DNA of 64,000 nucleotides, from NCBI GenBank assembly GCA_003194525.1, contig NBIV01000051.1:186001-250000 (forward strand), written 5' to 3'. Below the pieces are notes generated by a model. The model saw only the letters and a list, made by a program, of their open reading frames with translations. It searched no databases and was not told the DNA's origin. Below are positions 39,412-50,321 of this stretch, piece by piece. This stretch comes from Gracilariopsis chorda. Its lineage: Eukaryota > Rhodophyta > Florideophyceae > Gracilariales > Gracilariaceae. The translations under genes were made by a program, and so were the position numbers. Numbering within the stretch: the first letter of the stretch is position 1; each line of letters opens with the position of its first letter.

Positions 39412-42400
39412 ATGCACAGAACCGGAGAAGAGCTTATTGATGCTTATCTTGCAGTTCGTGATGGCTACGCAGCGACGAGGCAAAATTTTGATGAGCCGAG
39501 AAGTTTGAAGCACACCGACTTCGTTGAGTTCGCGGTACAAAGTCGCAACGTTCATGATTCTGCCAAGAAAATGTTTCTCACTCTCATCGGACCAGATTAA
39601 ATCTCGTACTCGGACTCCAAGCTCCGTAACATGTCTCTCAGAGGCCCTCCACGTCAACTCTATCTTATGGCAAGAGTGGTGGACGTAAAGGACCGTGAAG
39701 AAGACAGGCGTGTAAGGGACTTTTGGAAGGTTTATTGTAAAAGGGAAGGGTTTAAAGTAATTCCACGTAACTTGTTGCTATCTGTCTTTTGCAATTCCCG
39801 TGTTCTGGGAGCAACCAAGAAATCTTCCGCTTTCCACACGGATCCTTGCACCGACTTTGAAATGGTCATTGGGCTGTCTATGGTGCAACAGAATGCCGTG
39901 GATAAGAAAGGAAGTGGTAGGAAGAGGAAAAGGGGCATGGCAGCTAAGAAGTTCTCGAAAGTGAGTTTGTCGGACAATACCCAGAGTCAGAGAGTCGGGT
40001 ATGGTGTGCAGCTGGTGAACAGGGCTTGGGATTGTTTCGCCCAATTCCTCGGGTTTCCCAACGTTGAGATTATGATCTTGCCTTACATTTGACTCGACTA
40101 TATCAGTGTAGTCTTCACCGATATCGCACAGAGCTCCATGGGCTTCCAACACAAAGATTGTTCCAAACAGTTTGTGGAGGAGAAGAATGTCACCACCGTA
40201 GAAGAAAAAGTTACCAAATGGGCATGGAATCTGCCAGACCCAGTGGATACAGCGCTTCGCATTTGTGCCAAAAAATACCTTGGTGACCTTTCTAATGTGT
40301 TGTTACAAGAGAAACTGCTCGACATCTCTGCTCCCAGCAAATGGGTTGCCCTAAAAAGGTTCATCATCACGAGACCGAGACTTTTCCCTCTGCGGTTTGA
40401 GACCTTTAGTGAATTTCTTGTCACTACGGTTCAAGAGGCTATAAAGCCTCTGAAGCTCATTGCATTGCATGGAAGCAATTTCAAAGTACATCAAGCTGTG
40501 AAACCAGATCCTGCAGAAGACGTTGACATCATTATGGAGCCGGTAGAAACTGGTACGGCTGGTGGTGGGAACTAACGTGCTGAGCGTGTGGAAGGTGGTG
40601 ATCAGAGTGAGTTGGAAGAGGTAGAAGAGATAGAGATGGTAGAGGATGCGGAACGTGGTACTGCAGAACGTGGTACTGCACCAAAGGCCACTGAAGGACT
40701 GCAGAAAACAGTTTTGTAGCAGAACTTATCGTATGATGTCGAAGGCACGGGGATTCGTGCACCACTGTACCCTACGACTTTGGATGATGTGATAGCTTAC
40801 AAGTATTATGATAAGGAGATATCCCGCAACTTCTGTCTCCACAACTGCAAGTTCGAATCTCATCGAAGTTGACGACAACAAGTCTGGCGAAAGCGAGGTA
40901 TCTATTGAAGGAAGGGTACAGTTCCTGCTTTCCGATCCGCCATATGGGACTCGTTCTGAGCGTCGTTTGGAGAACAGCGAACACGATATTCTGACCTAGA
41001 AGGGCATGAGCAGGTCAGCGAGGAGTTCGTCAAAGCTTCTACGTTCTTGTGGACATGTTACCCAGTTCTGCTCATGGGATCAGGCACCGTTGTGGCGGGA
41101 TGTGCTACGGAAAGTTAACTACATAGATGAATCTGATACGAAGCGTTACTCATTTGTCGTCAACGAACAGCCCCTCCATTTCGTACGGTCTTTAGGTGAT
41201 ACGACGGGTAAAATTGGGAGAAGAAGTTGCCGGTTGCACCAGACGACAGAATACGCTGTACATGCTGTTCGTTTTGGAGTTCCTTATGCCTAACAGCACC
41301 GGATTGTCAACTATGACAACTTCAATTATGTTTCTTCACGATACCCAGCGTATCATGCAATCATGGATCAGTTTCCGCCGATGTCAAATAGTGAGATGCG
41401 TATGTGGTCTGTAAAAACCCCAGCTGGGAAGTATACGAGGAAGAGGGTGCGACCGGAACAGAAGTGTAGGGCACTGTTGAAAGAGCTGAATTTCAGGTTC
41501 AATCATCCAGGAGACCTCGTGGTCAACATGTTTGCTGAAACGTTCTCGACAGCGATGGCGTGCATTGAACTGCCCAAGCATCGGACATTTGAGGGGTGTG
41601 AACCGCACAACGCTTGCTTTGAACACGCCAGGCATGCCGCTATTGTTGGCTTCGCTTCCATAATACGGGAAGAACACACCGATATTGAGAAGAGCCAGAA
41701 GCTTCGAAAGATGGCCCATTGTGTTTCCTCTGCATTCCCAATGGGAAGAAGCAGGCACACCGTGTCATGGAGGGCTGTCGACGGATTTCCACCGTACCAA
41801 ATTCTTCCCCCACACCTTTGTGACTTTCTCTCCACTTTGTGGCAAAGTGAAATTCTAGGGATGTTGCGAAGGAAGAAAGCTATGGATGGATGGCCGAAGG
41901 AGCTGCAGGAAAGAATGAATCTGGAGAACATGAAGTCTCTATTGGCAATGGAGGCTGTGGAATATGGGTTTCGAGTGGGCAAGTCTACTATTCGTCACGA
42001 AAAGGCTGGTGTTGGAGTGTTTGCAACTCGTCGAATTGCTGCAGGCGAGGTAGAGTGCTATTTCTATGGGACGTTGGTTTATCATGACCTTTCGAATCGG
42101 AAAGAAGTGCACTAGACATACGGGGAGGGAGTCATGGGTGTGACGAAGGATCGCTTCCGGAAGTATGCGGTGGAGATAGAAGTCTACGGTCAACAGTTCC
42201 AATCACTTCCGCATCGAAAACAGCTGACGAATGGGCATGGAAAACAAGCAAACCCCATTTTATGGGTGTTTCCTGCCCTTTTTTGTATTGCGGGGTATAT
42301 CAACGATCCAAAGTACGTGGAAGGGGATAAACAGTTAGATGCCATGGTCGATGGCGTCGTGAAAAAAAGGGAGGCTAATGTGCGAACGAAATGGACACCG

Positions 42401-42538
42401 GGAGTGGGACGAACACCAGGGGGAATAACAGACTACAAATTTATTAAGATGGAGGCGACAGCCGACATAGAGCAAGTAGAGGAACTCTTCGCCAGATACG
42501 GTGATGTTTATGACTGGCAAACCCATCTGAATGTGTAG
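39412..42538 (+). pseudogene. Transposon-type beta-class DNA methyltransferase fused to a SET domain, degenerate
   Basis: Successive plus-strand frames. An unidentified N-terminal part (39412-40575) is followed at 40808-40999 by VQFLLSDPPYGTRSE, the catalytic DPPY motif of N6-adenine/N4-cytosine methyltransferases. At 41363-42115 comes RPEQKCRALLKELNFRF, then GDLVVNMFAETFSTAMACI, the SAM-binding DxFxGxxST motif with D to N and G to E changes. The order (motif IV before I) is that of the beta class. The same frame goes on into a SET domain: STIRHEKAGVGVFATRRI, FCIAGYINDP, REANV and MEATADIEQVEELFARYG (normally GEELF). One TAG (42113-42115) splits the SET domain. Several stops and changed motif residues mean it is inactive. 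Presumably part of a mobile element that modified DNA and histones. Confidence 0.72.
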
Positions 42539-42985
42539 GACGGAACGATAGTCATTGATTAGTTTGTTGTTATAAACCTTTCTCCACAGCTTGGCTAAAG
42601 GATGTCGTTAATTATGTGAACGGATGTATAGTCCTAACTTAGGACAATATTACTTTTCAGTAGGGATAGAAGATACAAAGCGATATAGATGTGAGACAGA
42701 AACGTCCATTTTCGGTACCACCGAGGATTGTATTTTCAAGATTTCACAAAAAGCAAAAATTTTTGTGCGCATCGGGTGGCGAGATTTTCTGGGAAAACAC
42801 ACGGCGTGCGCCAACCCAGAGCGTCACCAGCTACTTGCGCAAGAGTTTAGAATCCAAGAATCGCGCCGAAGGGAAAGAAGCGAGGCCCGGGAAGGGGTAG
42901 TGCGGCGAGTGCGGTAAAGACGCGGCGAAAGGCTATTGAGGAGCGAACCGCGAGTGGAACGAAAGCGAAATAATGTATTCCAAGG
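42539..42985. other. Spacer before the unrecognised ORF pair
   Basis: I see no gene here. The strand becomes strongly purine-rich from about 42830 onward. Confidence 0.4.
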
Positions 42986-45286
42986 ATGGGATTATCGGGG
43001 AGGAGGTCAGGAGAAGGTGATTCGAAGAGAGGGGGAAGAGGTTGGGCAAAGAACGTCGGATCCAAGCGCACGACGAGTGAGCGCACGACGAGTGAGCCCA
43101 TGACGAGTGAGAATTTGAAGGCTGATGCCCATGCGCATGTAGCACGCGGGAGAGATTCGGTTCGCCTACAGAGATCTATGCCTGGGTCTGGTGGTGGGGT
43201 GGAGGGTAAGAAAGCGTCGGTTGTTCGGAGAACGGAAGAGGTAACAGATCAGGGAGGGTTGAAAGGAAATGCGCGGGCCGAAGACCGAAATAAAGATGAA
43301 GAAATGCCGGAAAGGAAACAAACGGAAGAGGCAGTTGCGCTGAAGAGAGGTGGGGCCCCAAGGGGAAATTAATATGGAGAAGAGGTAAATGTCTCTTTGG
43401 TAGAGAGTGATGGGGACGAAGAGGATCACATTGTGAAGGGGAGCTGGACGAGTGAGAGAATAAAGGAAGGAGTGGGACGCCGCTCTGATTTAAATGAAAC
43501 GCGAGAAGTGGAAGAAGTGGTCAGAGCGACGGATGGAATACAGGAAGCATCGAAAAGTGGAGAACGTACGAGCACCCCGGTACGGGCGCGAAAGGTGCAA
43601 ATGGCTCAAGACTTGGAAAGTGACAAAGGAAGCAGAACGCCGCGGACTCCAGAAGGAATGCGAGAGAGGAAACGAATTGTTCATCGGTCGCCAAGTGAGC
43701 CTGCTGAGGAGCGATGGCTGCCTGTCAATATTTTGGGAGATGCAGGGAATGACGACATCGGTGTGATATCTCGATCTTCGTTAGTTGAGAGGGTCAATAT
43801 GTTGAAGGCAGAACTCGGGCAGATCAAAGGGGACCACTGCAGCCTAAAGATGTCGCTGAAGCTGACGCAAGAGGAACTGAAGAGGATGAGAGAAGAGATG
43901 AGCGAAAAGAATATTCTGATAGATAGCTTACGGGAAGGGATGAAGGTGAAACGAGGGGAGAGAAAGGGATTTGAAGGCGAAAAGGAATTGCGAGGGCGTA
44001 GGAAGTATGTGGTTGATGTGCAAGAGGGTTTTTATGGGTTTGCCAGGGTAGTATATGATAGGTTGTTGTACTATGCGAAGGTGGGGGTATCGGAGCTTTG
44101 TTTTACTTCGGAGGGTGTGGAAAGGAGCTGGACGACTCGATGCGAAGTATTGGGGAAGGGAAAAGTGGGGAGTGTGTTTGTTGTGGGAGGAAAGGAGATT
44201 GTACCTCGATGTCCGTTTGAGATTGCGTCTGAGATGAGGTCGTACACGCCTTCGTCGCGAGGAGGAAGTAATGAACTATTGAAGTACTTGGTTGGCGTTG
44301 AGATTGAGGGGGAGAGATTGGAGTCGATTCGTGAAGCGGGTAGGAAGGACCAATGCGTGCGGGAGGTTGTTGCGGACAGGTGTTCGAGACAACGTATGAA
44401 GCAGAAGTTTAGTGATGTGATTGGGCTTCGGAAGCGTGTGGCACGGGACAAAATGTTTTCGTTGCTTGGATATGACTTGATAGCCAGACGTGTGAGACCG
44501 AGAGAGGGAATGGAGCTACACATTGAGTTGAAGAAGCAGTTAGAGGAAGCAAAGACGGAGTTCATGGGGGATGGGGAGGCGAGGAGTGGTAGGTTACGTT
44601 CTTGGAGGATGAAAACAATCGAAGATCTTACGTATTCTGGATTTCAGGTTGCTGGGGGGCTGAGAGAGTTTAATGAAGGGGACATGTACTTCAAGAACGG
44701 GGCTGCAGTGGAAGGGTTGGAAGAGTTCATGGGATATGAGGTGGGAACGGAAAGGGAGGGAAAGATGAAGTACGTTCATGGGACAGTGATGCATTTGGCT
44801 CGTTTGGATGCGTTGATCGGATGTGTTTTGACGGCAATGGACACAGATGTGGGGCATGGAGGAAGACGGCAGTTGTTATTTGCTACGTTGTACCGTGAGT
44901 ATCTTCCGCTCGCGGTAGAGAATATACGTGGTGTGGCGTGGGAGAGGGTGAGAGAGCTACACCATGAAGGATTGGAGAACGAAGGTTGCGATGAGGGTGA
45001 CCCGCGTTGTATAGCTGGCAATGGGGATAGAGAAGGGACGCTAGCGCTGTGGATACCTTTGAAGCGGAGGATATACTTGGCCGTGAAGGATGAATACTTT
45101 TTGGAACATATGACAAAACTCCTGGGAGGGGTGCTGGACTGTTATGTTGCTGCGTGTCGGCCAGAAGATGTGTGCATGAAGAGGTTGGTGAAAGAGAGTC
45201 GAGATGTTAGAAGAGATGAGGCGACGGATCATGTCGAGGGGCAGTGGGAGGAAGGTCTGGTAGGTTACGAAGAACAAGTTGAATAA
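42986..45286 (+). CDS. Unrecognised long ORF (128 + 629 aa in one frame)
   Basis: ATG 42986 opens a 128-aa basic, low-complexity frame ending at TAA 43370-43372. Eight codons later the same frame resumes and stays open for 629 codons to 45286. A single nonsense codon in a protein of about 760 aa is the simplest reading; otherwise the second part begins at a later ATG (43601). Visible features: a Ser/Arg/Glu-rich N-terminus, a coiled coil (LVERVNMLKAELGQIKGDHC and on to MREEMSEKNILIDSLREGMK), then a Cys-containing globular region (YVVDVQEGFYGFARVVYDRL, LGGVLDCYVAACRPEDVCMK). No known motif. Codons are rich in G at all positions, unlike the host genes. It faces the ORF at 45562-46461, and both are far less decayed than the surrounding fossils. 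Probably one mobile element of an unknown kind. Confidence 0.55.
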
Positions 45287-45561
45287 GAATAGTGTTACTG
45301 GTGGAACAGGTGGTTTACTGATGTGTTGTAGATTGTGGGGCGTAAGCATTAGAAGAGGTGTCACAATAGAATCGGTTGATGTAGAAACGATGGAAGCCCC
45401 AGTGAAGACGAGGAGTGAATGGCAGGGCGGGGTAGTTTTCTCCAATGACGTGGACTGCACCTAGAATGGAAGTGGAAGGAATGAGGCCGAATCAAGGAGA
45501 TACGTTGTCGTCGGTGGAAGGTTTGGAGATGGGAACTGGATCGGTGGTGTGGTCATGATGG

Positions 45562-46461
45562 TCATCGGTTGACCACCGAAGGCAGACGCAGTTGAGAGCA
45601 TGTTGTTGCTTCAGGACGTCTGTGGCGCGTTTTTGGAAGAGGGTTGCGGAGAAGGAGTTGTGCTAGTCGGTGAATGTGAGAGGGAGCCGGTGGAGCTGAT
45701 GCGTTCCTTGAGGAGGTGTTCTTGGAGTGCGAGGCATTGCTTTGCGGAGGAGATGGATTTCTGGAAGGCTGACTTGGAAAAGTCTGGGTGGTTGAAAGGG
45801 AGATGAGTTCGTCGGCTTTGCGTGTGCTGAAGGAGGAAGCGATGGAGGAGATGTAGAGGACGAGCTGCTCGAGATGGGGGTTGTTCAGGAGAGGGGAGGG
45901 GGATTGGGACGAGGTATGGGGAGGTGGGTTTGAGGAGGAGACTGAACAGAGGGCGTGACTTGCCATGTGGTGTGCGTCTTGTGTTTGGAGGGAAAGGGAG
46001 GCCTGTTGGATGTGATAGGGTTCATCCTCGGCGAGGGGGACGTTGTCGGAGGGGTGGTGTGAGGGAGTGGGAGGAGGAATGGTGGAGAGATTTGGAACGG
46101 ATTTTCGTCGCTTGATCCTTGGAGGGAACGAGACGGGAGTGTTGGCGGAGAAGGAAGGGAGTTTGTCGGTGGTGAGTCGATGAAGGCACCTGCGTTGGTG
46201 ACTCTCGAGAGAGAACGCGGTGCAGCCATAGAAGGTGCAACGGGGATGGCAGCAGGGTATCATGGCGGGGGAAGGAGAACGGAGAACGGAATGCTTGGAA
46301 ACAGAGAAGGGAGGGTGGTGGCGGAGTGGGATATCGGGGAGCGTAATATTATGGCGCACGTGGATGAGGTGGTGCACGTGATGCAGAGCGTCTTTTCGTA
46401 GGGCGTGGGGTAGAGCATGCGATGCAGGGAGCACGTCGAGCAACGGGTGATAGAAAGCCAA
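45562..46461 (-). CDS. Unrecognised ORF with N-terminal Cys/His finger
   Basis: An open frame of 299 codons. The first sensible ATG precedes IPCCHPRCTFYGCTAFSLES and HQRRCLHR, a C-x4-C-x7-H-x3-C cluster that would suit a zinc finger. A basic KRRK patch and a long Ser/Pro/His-rich, probably disordered region follow. It is convergent with the 629-codon ORF, 275 bases away, and shares the same base skew (plus strand G-rich). I infer it is the nucleic-acid-binding partner in the same element. The upstream start (46461) is not an ATG; 46263 is near the first candidate. Confidence 0.45.
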   Translation of the reverse strand: MAFYHPLLDVLPASHALPHALRKDALHHVHHLIHVRHNITLPDIPLRHHPPFSVSKHSVLRSPSPAMIPCCHPRCTFYGCTAFSLESHQRRCLHRLTTDKLPSFSANTPVSFPPRIKRRKSVPNLSTIPPPTPSHHPSDNVPLAEDEPYHIQQASLSLQTQDAHHMASHALCSVSSSNPPPHTSSQSPSPLLNNPHLEQLVLYISSIASSFSTRKADELISLSTTQTFPSQPSRNPSPPQSNASHSKNTSSRNASAPPAPSHIHRLAQLLLRNPLPKTRHRRPEATTCSQLRLPSVVNR

Positions 46462-46479
46462 AGCTATTTGGTTATGTAA

Positions 46480-46516
46480 ACGCTATTTATATATTCTATC
46501 TATTCTATCTATTCTA
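46480..46516. repeat. (TCTATCTAT)n microsatellite
   Basis: Three tandem copies of about nine bases (TATTCTATC) just after the G-rich region ends. Confidence 0.8.
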
Positions 46517-46856
46517 TTTTGCCATTTGAAGGGGCACTCGCTCAGGACCAGTACGATTTGGATTCCACGTGCACCTGAGAGGGTAGGTATTAGTGGAGTC
46601 TGGCTCTAGTTTTACCTCCAAAGAAACTGGAAAATGTCTAGTATACTGCTAATCTTTTGTCCCAAGCAAACTAGCTCTTTGCTATGTATGGAATTATTTT
46701 GAGGACTTTAATTCATTCAGAATTGGGTTTGAAAAGTCATTATTCGTTCATTTTAATTCTTTGCCTTTTGAATGCCAAACTAGCATAACGAGAACATCGA
46801 TGCGAGCAATGGTAACGAAATTTTCGAAATAGTTCAATCGCAGTTTCTCCTGAACG

Positions 46857-47190
46857 ATGGAATTCCTGAAGAAAAGAAAGATGGAACGCAGACTACGGAA
46901 GATGGGAAGGATGCAAACAAAGAGAAGCAAGGATTTCCCACACAGCCACGCCCACTTGAACGTCCTCGTCGGGCAACTACGTTCAAAACTAAGAAGATCA
47001 TCTGATGCATTTATTCAAGATATCTCTCCTCAACGACCAGAAAAGCCGTAGGAAACAGCTGGAACTTCGTCTAGAAGAACGCCAGGAGAGTGGGTTGCAG
47101 CGCTTTGATGAAAATCTTGGACATGTAAAACTTATGGAGATGATGCTTTTGCTGGTTGCGAAGTGTTCATCGGACACTACCTAAATGTTG
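46857..47190 (+). pseudogene. Coiled-coil accessory protein of a second Harbinger-like element
   Basis: Plus-strand frames encode Lys/Arg/Glu-rich sequence ending KSRRKQLELRLEERQESGLQ and GHVKLMEMMLLLVAKC. The Met/Leu-rich end resembles that of the ORF at 35005-35220. It lies tail-to-tail with the transposase fossil at 47300-48240. Frame breaks present. Confidence 0.45.
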
Positions 47191-47299
47191 AGGATGCTTT
47201 GGGGAAAACTGTTTCCTGCCCAATTAAGGTAGGGCATGTACTTATTACGTGTGTGATTTATTCTTACAATTCGAGTCCGTAGATTAAAAAGATGAATTC

Positions 47300-48240
47300 T
47301 TCATAGCAAAATAATGGGTCTTTTGACATTTTCTTTGAACAAGAAACTATGTTTTAGTATCGGCAATATACCTTGAAGCGACGTCATACCCATTCTGATG
47401 CTTGCCTCGTCTATGTCACTTTTCTTGTGCGTAGAAACTTAGTAGAGTTCTCTGCGCTTGTTTCGTATTCAGATATCTTGATTAGAAATGGATAAGACGT
47501 ATTACAATATGCAGATTCTACCACGCATCTTCTTCCATGTTGTTATGCTCAATGCTCAGTTTTCTACATAATTTGTCCCATTATGATAGAACCAAATCAT
47601 GCGTACTGTCGTCTCATTTGGAGCAAATAAGAGCACGTTTGAGACGTAGTGATCATGTTTCCACCCGTTATAGAACATGTTTTGTATGAAAAAATGGGAG
47701 GATTGCTGTAGTAAATGTTTCAATCCATGCGTGAGAGCGTATAAATCCGTCAGAGTGTGATAAATATGTTTCAATGCATCCTTGAAATTTTCAACTTCTA
47801 CTTCTGTTGGCAACCGTAATTCTGCGTTAGCATCTTCTGCAAAGATTGGTAACAAGAATCGTCGACCAAACCTCAGGAAGAAGGGCACACATAGTTCTTA
47901 ATCCCTAAAGGAAGTCACAAAGTCGAAAGCGCGACCCGTGTGCAATGTCAGAAAAAACGAGTCCTAAGCACTGCATTGCTTTTAAATATCGCCTACGGCC
48001 TGGCCTGTGGAGACGTCTCTGAAGCCCGGTTTCTTCGCTTCAGAAAGTTATAGGGGTCGCGCAATAAATTTTTGTGTCTCTGCCGTTACTTCGTTACATC
48101 GCCGGTCTTTGTCACTATTCTGAAAGGTTGTAGTAGAACCTTTCAAAGGAGTCAATCGTTGTACAGCGTGTACCAAGTCGACGTACTGCTGCCCAGGATA
48201 TTCAGAAGACATCCTCGTCTTACACAAAGCTACTGGTCAA
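47300..48240 (-). pseudogene. Harbinger-like DDE transposase (second copy), degenerate
   Basis: The minus strand reads, in order, DSFERFYYNLSE, CLGLVFSDIAHGS, then a 110-aa open stretch (47888-47556) with TDLYALTHGLKHLLQQSSHF (DGLK changed to HGLK, so the first catalytic Asp is lost), FFIQNMFYNGWKHDHYVSN and VLLFAP, and near 47380 RQASEWV (family: R.ASEWGM). This is the same protein family as the transposase split by the Ty3 element. Confidence 0.65.
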
Positions 48241-48315
48241 TTATTTGACTTACCGACGTACCAAACACTGTTTGGTAGGATCAATATTTTCTTACATCAA
48301 CTTGAAAGTGTCAAG

Positions 48316-50196
48316 TTGGCGCAAAATTTTTTGATTGACACATCTCATCGTACAGCACTTGTGTATCTTTTCGTCTTCACCTTCCCCTTCATCATGGATT
48401 GGTCACTCCCATTGTCATCCCCATATTTACCCCCACCCACTTCTCTTACCCTCCCCATCGCAACATGTTCCATCACAACTCTCACCTTCATATTGTCCCC
48501 GAGCCACTCTTTTCAAACCAAGCATCAACTCTTCCGGCTTCTACAGCTTCTTAAACCACTTCCATCTTCCTCTCTAGCCCATTTTCACCCCAAACTCCAA
48601 CCATCACCTCTTGATCATACCCTTGGTCTAAGATACCCTCTTTTGCCCCCTCACTCTTGCCCCTACACGCGTGTTCTTCTCACAACGGAAATATACCGAC
48701 ATTTGCATACCTCCGTGCCATTTATCCGCAGAAGGACTGTATTAGCATGTTGGAGAACAATAAGTTGGCTATCCACCCTACTCAACACAATAGTGAGGTT
48801 ATACTGCTTAAAGTGTGTGAGAAACTCTGTCACCGCAAAAAGCTTTGGGTGCATTTGCACAAGCTGTATGGTCTTTATCTTATGCCAGAGTTCATGCAAA
48901 CTCTCCACAGATATAGGCACCTTAGATTTAACAGCTACAGGGACTTCATGAAGGCTGACGGGAGCATGAAACAAAATGGAGGTGTGCTCAACATTGCTTT
49001 TATACCACCATTCGTGATTTCTGAGGACGCTGAAGAGCAAGTGTCTATTGACAAGACCTCTCGTCTGCGGGCCGGCTTGTGGAAGGAGTTTTCTTGGTTT
49101 GATTAGGATTCGCAAAGCCGTATTCTACAGATCCTTTTCGTAGTGGCATCTTTCGATGCAACGCTAACCGGATGGATAGGTAGCTCCGATTGTTACTCCC
49201 CTGAAACTTTCATTGCGAGTTGAATGCAATTTGCTGATCCATCTTCTTGCACATCTACAATGCACCCGGAGCACACTAGCTCTCCTCACGATATAAGACA
49301 GGGTTGGGAAATTGTTTTCACGGTTATCAAGAGCAATGTAGGGGAACGTCATCACGACAAAGAGAACCCCATTCCACCCCACTTGAAAAGATGGGGACGC
49401 CAGACCGAGTTTGCTGTTAACCTTCCAGATTTGCAAAGCCGCAAAGTGTCTTGGTGCGCTTAGCTAATGCAAGAAATGTGTTTTCTGACTTACAACAGTC
49501 TCTCAGAGCGTTTTGAGAACTTGGATGCTCAGTTTCTCAAGCGGTTCTCAACAAAAGCTGAGAAGGCATGTAAAGTGCTTTTGGAACGCTAGAAAGGTAT
49601 TGCTTTAGACCAGTCTCCCAACTGGAAGGAAAGCTTCTCCAAGGAGAAAGTTCTGAGGGATGTTTTTGATCATCATGATGCAAATGGTGCCATGAACCAA
49701 CATTCAGAGAAAATCTTCTTGGTCCGCAGCATCCTAAAGTGAACAGGATGACGCATAGAATAGTCATAGTGGGGAAAATGAACACCAGAAAACTCACCAT
49801 GAGCATGATCATGAGCGCATGGAAGTTGACACTGAGCAGCGTAAACACGGTGAAAAAGCGGAAGTCTTATTCCCCATATCCCCAGATGTGGACACTTTGC
49901 GGGATATGAAGCTCAATAGGAGAAAAGCAGGCATGAGTCTCGAGCAAGGAAGCTCAGATTAGAATAAGTTCAAGCCCAGTAACGGTGTGGCTAACACTGA
50001 GGATCCCATGCATGATGCTAGCAATGAAAATTGTGACGATCCATCGCCTGCACTTTTCAAAATGTTTGTTGAAAGGATCAGGGAAGAAGAAACCAAAGCT
50101 ATAAGATCAAAACTTCAAAAATATGCTGAAGATGTCAGCGAGTTTGACGATGTCCAGCTCCACGAAAATGAGCAAGTTCAGTATAGGTCCACATAG
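48316..50196 (+). pseudogene. Unidentified degenerate plus-strand coding remnant
   Basis: A pyrimidine-rich start (48380-48660) is followed by open stretches at 48657-49106 (HNSEVILLKVCEKLCHRKKL, RHLRFNSYRDFMKADGS), 49224-49463 (HPEHTSSPHDIRQGWEIVF), about 49470-49740 and 49987-50196 (ALFKMFVERIREEETKAIRS). They share one strand and follow one another, so they probably derive from one protein. The pyrimidine-rich leader resembles that at 38500-38800 before the methyltransferase-SET fossil, and HPEHTSSPHDIRQGWE is vaguely methyltransferase-like, but I cannot establish homology. Confidence 0.35.
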
Positions 50197-50321
50197 ATTT
50201 ACGAAGTCATGACCAACTACCATATAAATAGAGCTCTACAGGTAAGAATATGTATCCAACAACGACACGACAATAAACTGCCGCTTCTATGCTTCGAGAA
50301 TGGCCTCCATCTCCATTATGT

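Noticed and set aside
40840-40870. tRNA-like T-loop (GTTCGAATC)
   Set aside because: No acceptor stem, anticodon arm or D-arm can be assembled around it; it lies in the methyltransferase pseudogene.
47556-47888. Independent small gene of 110 aa
   Set aside because: Its sequence is the central part of a Harbinger-like transposase, with further family motifs on both sides, so it is part of a larger pseudogene.
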